Part shown: piece by piece, positions 8,635-16,607 of the stretch | Layout: every line of letters begins with the position of its first letter | Numbering within the stretch: position 1 is the first letter of the stretch | Source: Erythrobacter aureus | GTDB lineage: Bacteria > Pseudomonadota > Alphaproteobacteria > Sphingomonadales > Sphingomonadaceae | Length of the DNA stretch: 64,000 nt | Direction of reading: 5' to 3' | NCBI RefSeq assembly: GCF_003355455.1 | Contig: NZ_CP031357.1 | Coordinates: forward strand, 2,736,001-2,800,000 | Position numbers and translations under genes: made by a program | The notes under the pieces: generated by a model | Seen by the model: the letters and a program-made list of their open reading frames with translations, nothing else | Databases searched by the model: none | What the model was told of the DNA's origin: nothing

Positions 8635-9846
8635 ATGGCAACCCAGTTAGAACCCGACATCCATGCCGACGAGGATGCCTTCCGCACCGAAGTGCAGCAA
8701 TTCCTCGCCGCCAACTTCCCCGACGAGCTCAAGAACAAGGGCAATGCGCTGGCCGGTGTCGACGGGCCGACCGACGAAACGCCTGCCCAGAAGGCCTGGC
8801 GAGAAGCGGTTGGCGAACGCGGCTGGGGCACGCCCACCTGGCCCAAGCAGTATGGCGGCGGCGGCCTGACCAAGGCACAGGCAAAGATCATCGACCAGGA
8901 ATTCGCCAAGGCCGGGGCCTACAACCCGATTGGCGGCATGGGCGTGATGATGTTCGGCCCAACCCTGCTCGAATATGGCAGCGAGGCGCAGAAGATGGAG
9001 CACATCCCGCCGATCTGCCGCGGCGAAATCCGCTGGTGCCAGGGCTATTCGGAGCCCAATGCCGGTTCCGACCTTGCGAACCTGCAGACCTTCGCCGAGG
9101 ACAAGGGCGATCATTACATCGTCAATGGCCAGAAGACCTGGACCAGCGGCGGCCAGTGGGCCGACAAGTGCTTCGCCATCGTGCGCACCGACAAGAGCGA
9201 CAAGCATCGCGGCATCAGCTTCATGCTGATCGACATGGATGCACCGGGCGTCGAGGTCCGCCCGATCACCATGATCAGCGGCACCAGCCCGTTCTGCGAA
9301 ACCTTCTTCGACAATGTGAAGGTGCCCAAGGAAAACCTCGTCGGCGAGGAAGGCCAGGGCTGGACCATCGGCAAGCGCCTGCTCCAGCACGAGCGTACCA
9401 ACATTTCGGGCGGTGGGCGCCTGGCCAGCATGATGGGCCAGAGCCTGGGCGATATCGCCAAGAAATATGGCGAAACCGATGCGGCAGGCGAACTCGCCGA
9501 CAAGGTTCTGCGCGACAAGATCGCCGACTTCGAAATCCGCTGGAACAGCTTTCTGCTCACCGCCCGCCGCGCGGTGGAGGAAAGCAAGGCGCAAGGCGGT
9601 GTGTCCGAAATCAGCTCGGTGCTGAAAAAGCTCGGCACCAAATTGAGCCAGGAGCGCAGCGAACTGCTGATCGAAATTCGCGGCCTGCAGGGCCTCGGCT
9701 GGGAAGGCGAGGAGTTCACCGACGGCGAACTCGAGGCGGTGCGCGGCTGGCTCTTCGGCAAGGCCACCACGATCTATGGCGGCTCCACCGAAATCCAGAA
9801 TAACATCATCGCCAAGCGCGTGCTCGGCATGCTCGACCACCAGTAA
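8635..9846 (+). CDS. Acyl-CoA dehydrogenase (FadE-type, first of a pair)
   Basis: 403-residue FAD-dependent dehydrogenase that introduces an alpha,beta double bond into acyl-CoA. The N-terminal helical domain has WGTPTWPKQYGG. The middle beta domain has CQGYSEPNAGSDLANLQT and NGQKTWTSGGQWADK, and the C-terminal helical domain ends TIYGGSTEIQNNIIAKRVLG. The canonical catalytic Glu of the IYEGT motif is replaced by Gly (IYGGS), as in other long-chain/steroid-type FadE proteins that use a base elsewhere. RBS CAGGAGAG stands 8 bases before the ATG. The next gene, 19 bases downstream, is a second acyl-CoA dehydrogenase; adjacent pairs of this type can form alpha2-beta2 heteromers. Confidence 0.95.
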   Translation: MATQLEPDIHADEDAFRTEVQQFLAANFPDELKNKGNALAGVDGPTDETPAQKAWREAVGERGWGTPTWPKQYGGGGLTKAQAKIIDQEFAKAGAYNPIGGMGVMMFGPTLLEYGSEAQKMEHIPPICRGEIRWCQGYSEPNAGSDLANLQTFAEDKGDHYIVNGQKTWTSGGQWADKCFAIVRTDKSDKHRGISFMLIDMDAPGVEVRPITMISGTSPFCETFFDNVKVPKENLVGEEGQGWTIGKRLLQHERTNISGGGRLASMMGQSLGDIAKKYGETDAAGELADKVLRDKIADFEIRWNSFLLTARRAVEESKAQGGVSEISSVLKKLGTKLSQERSELLIEIRGLQGLGWEGEEFTDGELEAVRGWLFGKATTIYGGSTEIQNNIIAKRVLGMLDHQ

Positions 9847-9865
9847 GAGAGGGGAGCACGGAAAA

Positions 9866-10936
9866 ATGGCAGTTCTCAACGAAGAACAGGAAATGCTGCG
9901 CGACATGGCGCGCGACTGGGCGACCAATGAAAGCCCGGTGACCGAGTTTCGCAAGGTCCGCGCCAGCGGCGAGCCGCATGCCTATGACAAGAGCGCCTAC
10001 GCCACGATGGCCGAAATGGGCTGGGCCGGGGTCATCATCCCCGAGGACCACGGCGGATCGGACTTCGGCTTCCTATCGGCGGGCCTCGTGGTCGAGGAAC
10101 TGGGCAAGACACTGACCGCCAGCCCGTTGGTCGCCACGACCATCGCGGCAAGCGCGATCGTGCTCGGCGGCAGCGACGAGCAGAAGGCCAAGTGGTTGCC
10201 ACGGCTCGCCAGCGGTGAAACCGTGGCCACGCTCGCGGTCGACGAAAGCGCGCATCACGATCCCAGCGCGATCGAGGCAAGCGTTTCGGGCGGCAAGCTG
10301 ACGGGCAAGAAGGCCTTCGTCCACGAAGCGCATGGCGCGGACCTGTTCGTGGTCGCGGCGAAGGACGGGCTTTACCTCGTCGAAAAGGGTGACGGCGTGT
10401 CGCTCACCACGCGCAAGCTCACCGACCAGCGCAGCCACGCCGATGTGAATTTCGACGGCGCTGCGGCGGAGAAGCTCGAAGGTGGCGGCGACAGCCTGCT
10501 CGACGATGTGCTCGACCGGGCACGCGTGCTGACCGCCGCCGAAATGCTCGGCATGGCGCAGCAGGTCTTCGATACCACGCTCGATTATCTGAAGCAGCGC
10601 GTGCAGTTCAACCAGGTGCTCGCCACCTTCCAGGCACTGCAGCACCGCATGGCCGATCTGTTCGCCGATCTCGCGCAGATGCGCAGCGCGGTCGAGGCGG
10701 GCCTGCAGGCGGTCGATGGCGGATTCGGCGTCGCGCGCGCCGCGACTATCGCCAAGGCGGAGGCCAACCGCGTGCTGCACACGATCAGCAATCAGGGCAT
10801 CCAGCTGCATGGCGGCATCGGCATGACCGACGAATACGACGTCGGCTTCTATCTGAAGCGCGCCCGTGTGCTTGAATCGGCCTGGGGCTCCTCGAGTTAT
10901 CTCAAGGATCGATACGCCAAGCTCGCCAGCTATTGA
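9866..10936 (+). CDS. Acyl-CoA dehydrogenase (second of a pair)
   Basis: 356-residue acyl-CoA dehydrogenase homologue. The N-terminal domain has EMGWAGVIIPEDHGGSDFG and the C-terminal domain has QLHGGIGMTDEYDVGFYLKR. The middle domain is divergent, and the region normally carrying the catalytic Glu reads ARVLESAWGSSSYLKDR, without it. This fits a partner subunit of the preceding dehydrogenase rather than a free-standing enzyme, which is an inference. It overlaps the downstream MFS gene by 4 bases (TTGA), suggesting translational coupling, so dehydrogenases and transporter probably share one mRNA. Confidence 0.92.
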   Translation: MAVLNEEQEMLRDMARDWATNESPVTEFRKVRASGEPHAYDKSAYATMAEMGWAGVIIPEDHGGSDFGFLSAGLVVEELGKTLTASPLVATTIAASAIVLGGSDEQKAKWLPRLASGETVATLAVDESAHHDPSAIEASVSGGKLTGKKAFVHEAHGADLFVVAAKDGLYLVEKGDGVSLTTRKLTDQRSHADVNFDGAAAEKLEGGGDSLLDDVLDRARVLTAAEMLGMAQQVFDTTLDYLKQRVQFNQVLATFQALQHRMADLFADLAQMRSAVEAGLQAVDGGFGVARAATIAKAEANRVLHTISNQGIQLHGGIGMTDEYDVGFYLKRARVLESAWGSSSYLKDRYAKLASY

Positions 10937-12237
10937 GCGAGGTATTCGCCTCAGCGGGCGAAGATAAGGAGGCGCTCCCGGACACCGATGTCTGGGGGCG
11001 CCATCACGCCTTTATGGAGGCGAACCTCAAGCGCAATTACGCGACCAATCTGACGCATGGCGTCTTCGGCATGACGGGGTTTCGCCTGATCTATGCCCCC
11101 ACAATCATTCCCGCCTATCTCTATCTGCTGACCGGCAGCGCGGCGGCGGTCGGGCTCGGCACCGCATTGCTGCAACTGGGCGGCACGGTGTCTCCGATCC
11201 TGTCGGGCGCGCAGGTCGAAAGCCGCGAGCGCATCCTGCCCTATGCCATCAGCGTCGGTTCGATGATGCGGGTTATGGTGCTGGCGCTGGCAATCGCGGC
11301 ATGGACACTGGAAGGCACGACGCTGCTGGTGGTGACGCTCGCCAGCTTCCTGCTGCTGGGCTTTTTCAGCGGCGCGCAGCGGGTGGCCTTCCAGATGCTC
11401 ATGGCCAAGCTGATCCCCATCGACCGGCGCGGGCGCCTGCAGGGCATCCGCAACATGGTGGGCGGGTTGATCGCCGCCGGTCTCGCCTGGATCGCGGGGC
11501 ATTACTTCATCGAGCAGCAATGGCTCGGGAATGGCTATGCCACGACCTTCCTCCTCGCCTTCGTCCTGACATCGATCGGTCTCGTGGTCCTCAAGACCGG
11601 CATCCGCGAACCCGACGCGCCGCGCCTGCGCCCGGTCACGCCCCTGCGCGAGCGGATCGGCCAGTTCGGCGAATTGCTGCAGCACCGCGATTTCCGCGCC
11701 TTTCTGGTGGCCCACGGCCTTGCCGCGATCGCGCGGGTGGGGCTGCCGTTCTGGACGCTCTATGTCGGCGACCGGCTGGGACTGGATGGCGCGCTGATCG
11801 GTAGCTTGAGCCTCGCCTTCCTTGCCGCGGACACGATGTCCAATCTCGTCTGGGGCTCACTCGGTGACCGGATCGGCTTCCGCGCTGTCTATCTCGGCGC
11901 GCTGGCAAGCAGCCTGGCGGGAGTGCTGCTGCTGGTCTTCGGCGATGGCTGGCTGCTCTATGCCAGTTTCGCCTTCCTCGGCTTCGGCTTTTCGGGCTGG
12001 ATGATGGCGGCAGTCACGCTGGTGCTCGAATTCGGCGAGCACGAGGACATTCCCATGCGTCTGGCGCTGACCACTTCGGTCGAAGGCGGCGTGTCTTCCA
12101 TCGGCCCCGTCCTGGTGGGGCTAAGTATCGCCGCGCTGGGCTATGCTCCGCTGATTGTCGCGGCCTTCGCCTCGCTCATTGCCAGCCTGGCACTGATGAT
12201 CTGGCGCGTGCGCGAGCCGCGCGCCTCAATCCGATGA
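10933..12237 (+). CDS. MFS transporter
   Basis: Up to 434 residues with about 12 hydrophobic segments, typical of a major facilitator superfamily carrier in the inner membrane. A basic loop between helices 4-6 has KLIPIDRRGRLQGIRNM, resembling the MFS cytoplasmic loop signature (D-R-R-G-R). The halves are separated by a hydrophilic stretch with PVTPLRERIGQFGELLQH. The start may be the TTG at 10933, which overlaps the previous stop as TTGA, or the ATG at 11017 (MEANLKRNYATN), where membrane-protein homology begins. The substrate is unknown; context suggests an organic acid or lipid-derived compound. The 3' end overlaps the convergent TetR gene by 12 bases. Confidence 0.88.
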   Translation: MSEVFASAGEDKEALPDTDVWGRHHAFMEANLKRNYATNLTHGVFGMTGFRLIYAPTIIPAYLYLLTGSAAAVGLGTALLQLGGTVSPILSGAQVESRERILPYAISVGSMMRVMVLALAIAAWTLEGTTLLVVTLASFLLLGFFSGAQRVAFQMLMAKLIPIDRRGRLQGIRNMVGGLIAAGLAWIAGHYFIEQQWLGNGYATTFLLAFVLTSIGLVVLKTGIREPDAPRLRPVTPLRERIGQFGELLQHRDFRAFLVAHGLAAIARVGLPFWTLYVGDRLGLDGALIGSLSLAFLAADTMSNLVWGSLGDRIGFRAVYLGALASSLAGVLLLVFGDGWLLYASFAFLGFGFSGWMMAAVTLVLEFGEHEDIPMRLALTTSVEGGVSSIGPVLVGLSIAALGYAPLIVAAFASLIASLALMIWRVREPRASIR

Positions 12238-13452
12238 GGCGAGCATCCCTTCGGACATGACCGAAAGATAAGTCCGGATCGCCTGGTCGGGCCGTTCGAA
12301 GCGGGCCGCCCAATGGCGCGCCTCATAGGCGGAATTGACCGTCGACATGATGACCTGCCCCGCCACCAGCGGATCGATCGCGCGCACCGAACCGTCGGCG
12401 ATGCCGTCGATCAGCATCCCGGCAAAGCGCCGCGCCAGCCGGTTGGACCGGGTGACGACGTCGATCTTGTGTTCCGCGTCGAGCGCTTGCAACGCGGTGG
12501 TCCGGAGCAAGGGCGTGGCATCGAAGAATTGCACATCGACCAGTTCGGCCAGCACGCTCGACAAACGGATCCAGTAATCCGTTTCGATATCGCGCCCCGC
12601 GATCTGCACTGCGGAAAGGCGATCGTAGCTCTGCTGAAAACAGGCAAGCACCAGATCGTCCTTGGCTTGGTGGTGATGGTAGAAACTGCCCTTGGTGACG
12701 TTGAGGCTTTCGGCGATGCGGTTGACCGATGCGCCGCGATAGCCGCGTTCGTTGATCGTCACCGTCGCGGCGCGCAGAAAGGCTTCGTTCTGCCCGGCCT
12801 CCTCCTCTTCCGGCGTGCGCCAATTGCCCACCAGTTGTTGCGGATCGAAGGCCCCCCGCCGGGCGGGCAGGCCATGCGCGAGCACATCGAACAGCCGCTC
12901 TTCGATGCGCGGGAAATCGAGAACGGAATAGCGTATCGACCATACCGGCCACCACATCATCGCCTCGAGCAGGATATGCGCCCGGGCCGAGAACAACGCC
13001 CGCTCGTCCTTGTCGCGCCATTCGCCGAAGAAGCGCCGCACGAGATCGACGATGCGCAAGTAGTGCGCCATCAGCGGGTCCTGCACCTCGGGTTCGAGCG
13101 TGCGGATTTCCGACAGCGCGGTGACGAGGCCACGCTCGCCAGCCCTGATGCGTTTTCTCAGCGCGACATGGGCGGCGATGAAATGCCGCAACCGCGCGGC
13201 GGGCTCCGCCTGTTCGAGCGCCTCGCGCGCCATGCGCTCCATCAGGGTCAGCGTCTCGTCATAGACCGCGACGACCAATTGTTCCTTGCGCGGGAAATAA
13301 TAGGTGACGCTGGTCGCATTCAGCCCGATTGCGCGCGCGACCTCGGCCAGCGTGGTCGCCTGCACGCCGACTTCATTGATCAGCACAGCGGCTGCGTGGA
13401 CGATCGCCTCGCGCTTTTCGCCGAATTTGCGGGTGGCGGCGGGACCGTTCAC
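12226..13452 (-). CDS. Tandem TetR-family regulator with two DNA-binding domains
   Basis: 408-residue protein with two complete TetR halves. The first helix-turn-helix is at residues 33-52 (TTLAEVARAIGLNATSVTYY) with ligand-binding helices to about 195. The second is at about 240-260 (SVNRIAESLNVTKGSFYHHH) with its own helical domain to the end. Ordinary TetR proteins are about 200 residues and dimerise; this one would place two headpieces in one chain. The GTG start at 13452 overlaps the stop of the acyl-CoA synthetase (GTGA), so the two are translationally coupled and the regulator probably senses an acyl-CoA or acid made by the cluster. No operator site was recognised. Confidence 0.88.
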   Translation of the reverse strand: MNGPAATRKFGEKREAIVHAAAVLINEVGVQATTLAEVARAIGLNATSVTYYFPRKEQLVVAVYDETLTLMERMAREALEQAEPAARLRHFIAAHVALRKRIRAGERGLVTALSEIRTLEPEVQDPLMAHYLRIVDLVRRFFGEWRDKDERALFSARAHILLEAMMWWPVWSIRYSVLDFPRIEERLFDVLAHGLPARRGAFDPQQLVGNWRTPEEEEAGQNEAFLRAATVTINERGYRGASVNRIAESLNVTKGSFYHHHQAKDDLVLACFQQSYDRLSAVQIAGRDIETDYWIRLSSVLAELVDVQFFDATPLLRTTALQALDAEHKIDVVTRSNRLARRFAGMLIDGIADGSVRAIDPLVAGQVIMSTVNSAYEARHWAARFERPDQAIRTYLSVMSEGMLASSD

Positions 13453-15185
13453 GCGAAGAAAGCCCCCAGATCCTTCTTCAGGATCTTGCCATTGGCATTG
13501 CGCGGCAGGGTGCCCTCGACGAAAGCGATGCGCACCGGCACCTTGAATTTCGCCAGTCGCGCGGCAACCCACTCGCGCAGTTCCTCCTCGCTCGCCGAAG
13601 TGCCGGGCGCGAGATGGACCACGGCGGCGGGTTCTTCGCCCAAGGTCGGGTGGGGGATGCCTACCAGCGCGGCATCGGTCACTGCGGGATGATCGTAGAG
13701 CACATTTTCGACCTCGGAGGAGTAGATGTTTTCGCCGCCCCGGATGACCATATCCTTCGCCCGGTCGACGATAAAGCACCACCCCTCCTCGTCGAGCCGG
13801 GCCAGATCGCCGGTCCGGACCCAACCGTCGACGAAGGTTTCCGCCGTCGCTTCCGGCCGGTTCCAATAGCCTTTGACGATCATCGGCCCGCGCGCCCACA
13901 ACTCGCCGACTTCGCCGGTGGGCAGCTCTGTCTCGCCATCCTCGGACATGATCTTGAGATCGGCCACGGCAACCGGCGGCCCGCAACTGTCGGGGCGGTT
14001 GAGATAATCCTCGGAGGAATGCCCCGTCACCGTAGCCATGGTTTCGGTCATGCCCCAGCCATTGGCGGGCAGCGCGCCGAATTCCTCGTGGATCTTGCGC
14101 ACCAGCTCGGGTGCGGCAGGAGCACCGCCATAGGCAACTGCTTCCAGGCTGGAGAGGTCGTAATTTTTACGCTTGGGATGCTCGAGCAATTGCCAGGCGA
14201 TGGTCGGCACGCCGCCGGTCAGGTTTACTTTCTCGCGCTCGATGAGCTGAAACGCCTTTTCCGGGTCCCATTTGTGCATGAAGACCATGGTGTGTCCGGC
14301 AACGATATATCCCATCAGACCCGCCGAACAAGCGGTGACATGAAACAGCGGAATAACCGTCAGCCCCACTTTCTTCACCGGGTCGGGCGGTACTTCACCC
14401 CGTCGTAGAGCCGCGCAGGCGGTATTGAAGCCGGATGAGAGAACATTGGTGCACAGATTGCGATGCGTTCCCAACGCACCCTTGGGCTGGCCGGTGGTGC
14501 CGCTGGTGTAGAAGATCGTCGCCTCGTCATCCGGGGCGATCTCTTCTGGCGGCAATTCACATGGCGGCAATGCAGCGTAGTCCCCGGGCGTGCCGATGAC
14601 ATCCTCGAGCCGCTCGCCTCCCTCCACCGGTTTTCCGCCGCGCGCAACGAACACCGTTTCCAATCCGGGGAACTCGGCGCGGTGGCCGGCCAGCCGCTCC
14701 CACCGCTCGGCATCGCAAACGAGCAGTTTCGAGCCCGAATTGGCGAGCCCGAAGGCCAGTTCCGGCCCTGTCCACCAGGCATTGAGCGGAACACAGATCG
14801 CGCCGATTGCGGTCGCGGCGAAGAAGGCGACCGGCCATTCGGGCAGATTGCGCATCGCCAAGGCCACCCGGTCGCCCTTGGCGATGCCGCGCGCGCGGAA
14901 TTCGGCGGCCAGCCGCGCGACCGCGCGGAACCAGGCATCGTAAGTGATCCGCTCGTCCTCGTAGATGGCGAAAAGGCGGTCGCCATGCGCGCGCCCGGCC
15001 ATGGCGACCTGACGCAAATTGGCTGGCGCGTTTTTCCATACACGCGTGGGCACCCCGCGAATGTCGATCGTCTCCATCTCGAGGCGCTGCCCCGGTGCAG
15101 TCAGACGCTCGACGCACTCCTGCCGCGACATGGCCGGCCAATTCGCCGGTGGCACGAAATCGATCGCTTGCGCGAGGTCGTTCAT
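13449..15185 (-). CDS. Acyl-CoA synthetase (class I adenylate-forming, AMP-binding)
   Basis: 578-residue ligase that activates a carboxylic acid as acyl-AMP and then acyl-CoA. Core motifs: the P-loop IFYTSGTTGQPKGALG (A3), NGWGMTETMATVTGH (A5), WVRTGDLARLDEEGW (A7), and the C-terminal lysine motif LPRNANGKILKKDLG (A10), with Lys in NGKILKK as the adenylation lysine. The protein resembles medium/long-chain fatty acid or steroid side-chain CoA ligases (FadD/Acs group); the substrate cannot be read from sequence. The ATG at 15185 has GAGGGGAT upstream. It is followed by, and coupled to, the tandem-TetR gene, and diverges from the serine hydrolase gene over 158 bases with no clear promoter motif. 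Confidence 0.93.
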   Translation of the reverse strand: MNDLAQAIDFVPPANWPAMSRQECVERLTAPGQRLEMETIDIRGVPTRVWKNAPANLRQVAMAGRAHGDRLFAIYEDERITYDAWFRAVARLAAEFRARGIAKGDRVALAMRNLPEWPVAFFAATAIGAICVPLNAWWTGPELAFGLANSGSKLLVCDAERWERLAGHRAEFPGLETVFVARGGKPVEGGERLEDVIGTPGDYAALPPCELPPEEIAPDDEATIFYTSGTTGQPKGALGTHRNLCTNVLSSGFNTACAALRRGEVPPDPVKKVGLTVIPLFHVTACSAGLMGYIVAGHTMVFMHKWDPEKAFQLIEREKVNLTGGVPTIAWQLLEHPKRKNYDLSSLEAVAYGGAPAAPELVRKIHEEFGALPANGWGMTETMATVTGHSSEDYLNRPDSCGPPVAVADLKIMSEDGETELPTGEVGELWARGPMIVKGYWNRPEATAETFVDGWVRTGDLARLDEEGWCFIVDRAKDMVIRGGENIYSSEVENVLYDHPAVTDAALVGIPHPTLGEEPAAVVHLAPGTSASEEELREWVAARLAKFKVPVRIAFVEGTLPRNANGKILKKDLGAFFA

Positions 15186-15343
15186 GGGTATCCCCTCATC
15201 TGCCGCCACTTCCGGGGCGACTCTCTCCACCCGCGATCTAACCCTGCTTGTCATGGATGTGCAAGCCGCCTTCGAAGGAAAGGTATGAGGGTGGCAAGAA
15301 CAGATGAATCCGCTATTCGTGCAAAACCGAAGCATAGGTATGT

Positions 15344-16597
15344 ATGGAAACGGAGAACGGAATGGTCGAACTGGCAGACGCCGGAGCACTGGGTTTCGAT
15401 GCCGGGAGGCTATCGCGAATCGCTCCATTCCTGGCAGAGGCGTATGTCGACAATGGCCGCCTGCCCAACGCGCAATTGCTGATCGCGCGCGACGGGCAAC
15501 CGGTCCATTACACCAAGCTCGGCAAGATGGGCGACGATGGCCGCGAGCTTCGCGACGACGCGCTGTTCCGCATCGCCAGCATGACCAAGCCGGTGACCTC
15601 GGTCGCCTTCATGCAGCTCGTCGAACAGTGCAAGGTCGCACTGGAAGAGCCGGTGACGAAAGTGTTTCCCGAATTCGCCAATTTGCATGTCTATGCGGGC
15701 GGCGGCGGCTCGATCCCCTTCGCGCCGGGCGCGCCCGCGCATCCGATGCGCTTCGTCGATCTGCTCACCCATATGTCGGGCTTCACCTACGGCTTGCAGA
15801 ACCGCAACAATATCGATGCGGTCTATCGCGAGCACAATTTCGATTTCGCGCGCGACAATCTCGACAGCGACGGGTTCGTCGACAAGTTGGCCCAGCTCCC
15901 GCTCGAATTCGCGCCCGGGCAGGGATGGAACTATTCGGTCTCGACCGATGTGCTGGGCATCGCGGTCGAACGGATCAGCGGGATGCGGCTGGGCGACTAT
16001 TTCGAGCAGCACATCTTCGCCCCGCTCGGCATGACCGATACGCGCTTCGGCGTTCGCGAAGGCGATCTCGAACGGTTGGTCGATGCCTACGCCTATCGTC
16101 CGGGCCAGTCGTCGCGGATGATCAGCGCCGGCGCGACGAGCAAGCTTGCCAAGCCCGCGAGTTTCGACAGCGGCGGCGGAGGGCTGGTCGGCACCATCGC
16201 CGACTATCATCGCTTCGCGACCATGCTGCTGAACGGCGGCGAGCTGGACGGCGCGCGTATCCTCAGCCCCAAGACCGTGCGGCTGATGCGCACCAACCAT
16301 TTGCCGAACAATGCCGATCTCACCGAGATGTCGAGCAGCCTGTTTTCCGAAGCGAACAATGCCGGGACGGGTTTCGGCCTGGGATTCGCGATGGTGATCG
16401 ATCCGGCAAAAACGCTGATCCCGTCGAGCCTCGGCGAGTTTTACTGGGGCGGCGCCTATTCGACCGCCTTCTTCGTCGATCCGGTCGAACGGATCACCAT
16501 GGTCTTCATGACGCAGGTCTATCCCTCGTCGACCTATCCCATCCGCCGTCAGCTCAAGACGCTGATCTATTCCGCCCTCACCGAAACCTACGTCTGA
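15344..16597 (+). CDS. Beta-lactamase-fold serine hydrolase (class C/esterase type)
   Basis: 417-residue serine hydrolase of the beta-lactamase/penicillin-binding/esterase EstB group. The SxxK nucleophile motif is S79-M-T-K82 (FRIASMTKPVTS). The second motif Tyr197 lies in GWNYSVSTDVLG, and the third motif appears as YWGGAYST near residue 370. No signal peptide is visible, so a cytoplasmic esterase or lactonase is more likely than a secreted beta-lactamase. The start may be the ATG at 15344 or the ATG at 15362 (MVELADAG), which has a better GGAG spacing. It precedes the FadB-like gene by 10 bases and is probably in one operon with it. Confidence 0.9.
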   Translation: METENGMVELADAGALGFDAGRLSRIAPFLAEAYVDNGRLPNAQLLIARDGQPVHYTKLGKMGDDGRELRDDALFRIASMTKPVTSVAFMQLVEQCKVALEEPVTKVFPEFANLHVYAGGGGSIPFAPGAPAHPMRFVDLLTHMSGFTYGLQNRNNIDAVYREHNFDFARDNLDSDGFVDKLAQLPLEFAPGQGWNYSVSTDVLGIAVERISGMRLGDYFEQHIFAPLGMTDTRFGVREGDLERLVDAYAYRPGQSSRMISAGATSKLAKPASFDSGGGGLVGTIADYHRFATMLLNGGELDGARILSPKTVRLMRTNHLPNNADLTEMSSSLFSEANNAGTGFGLGFAMVIDPAKTLIPSSLGEFYWGGAYSTAFFVDPVERITMVFMTQVYPSSTYPIRRQLKTLIYSALTETYV

Positions 16598-16607
16598 GGA
16601 GACACCG

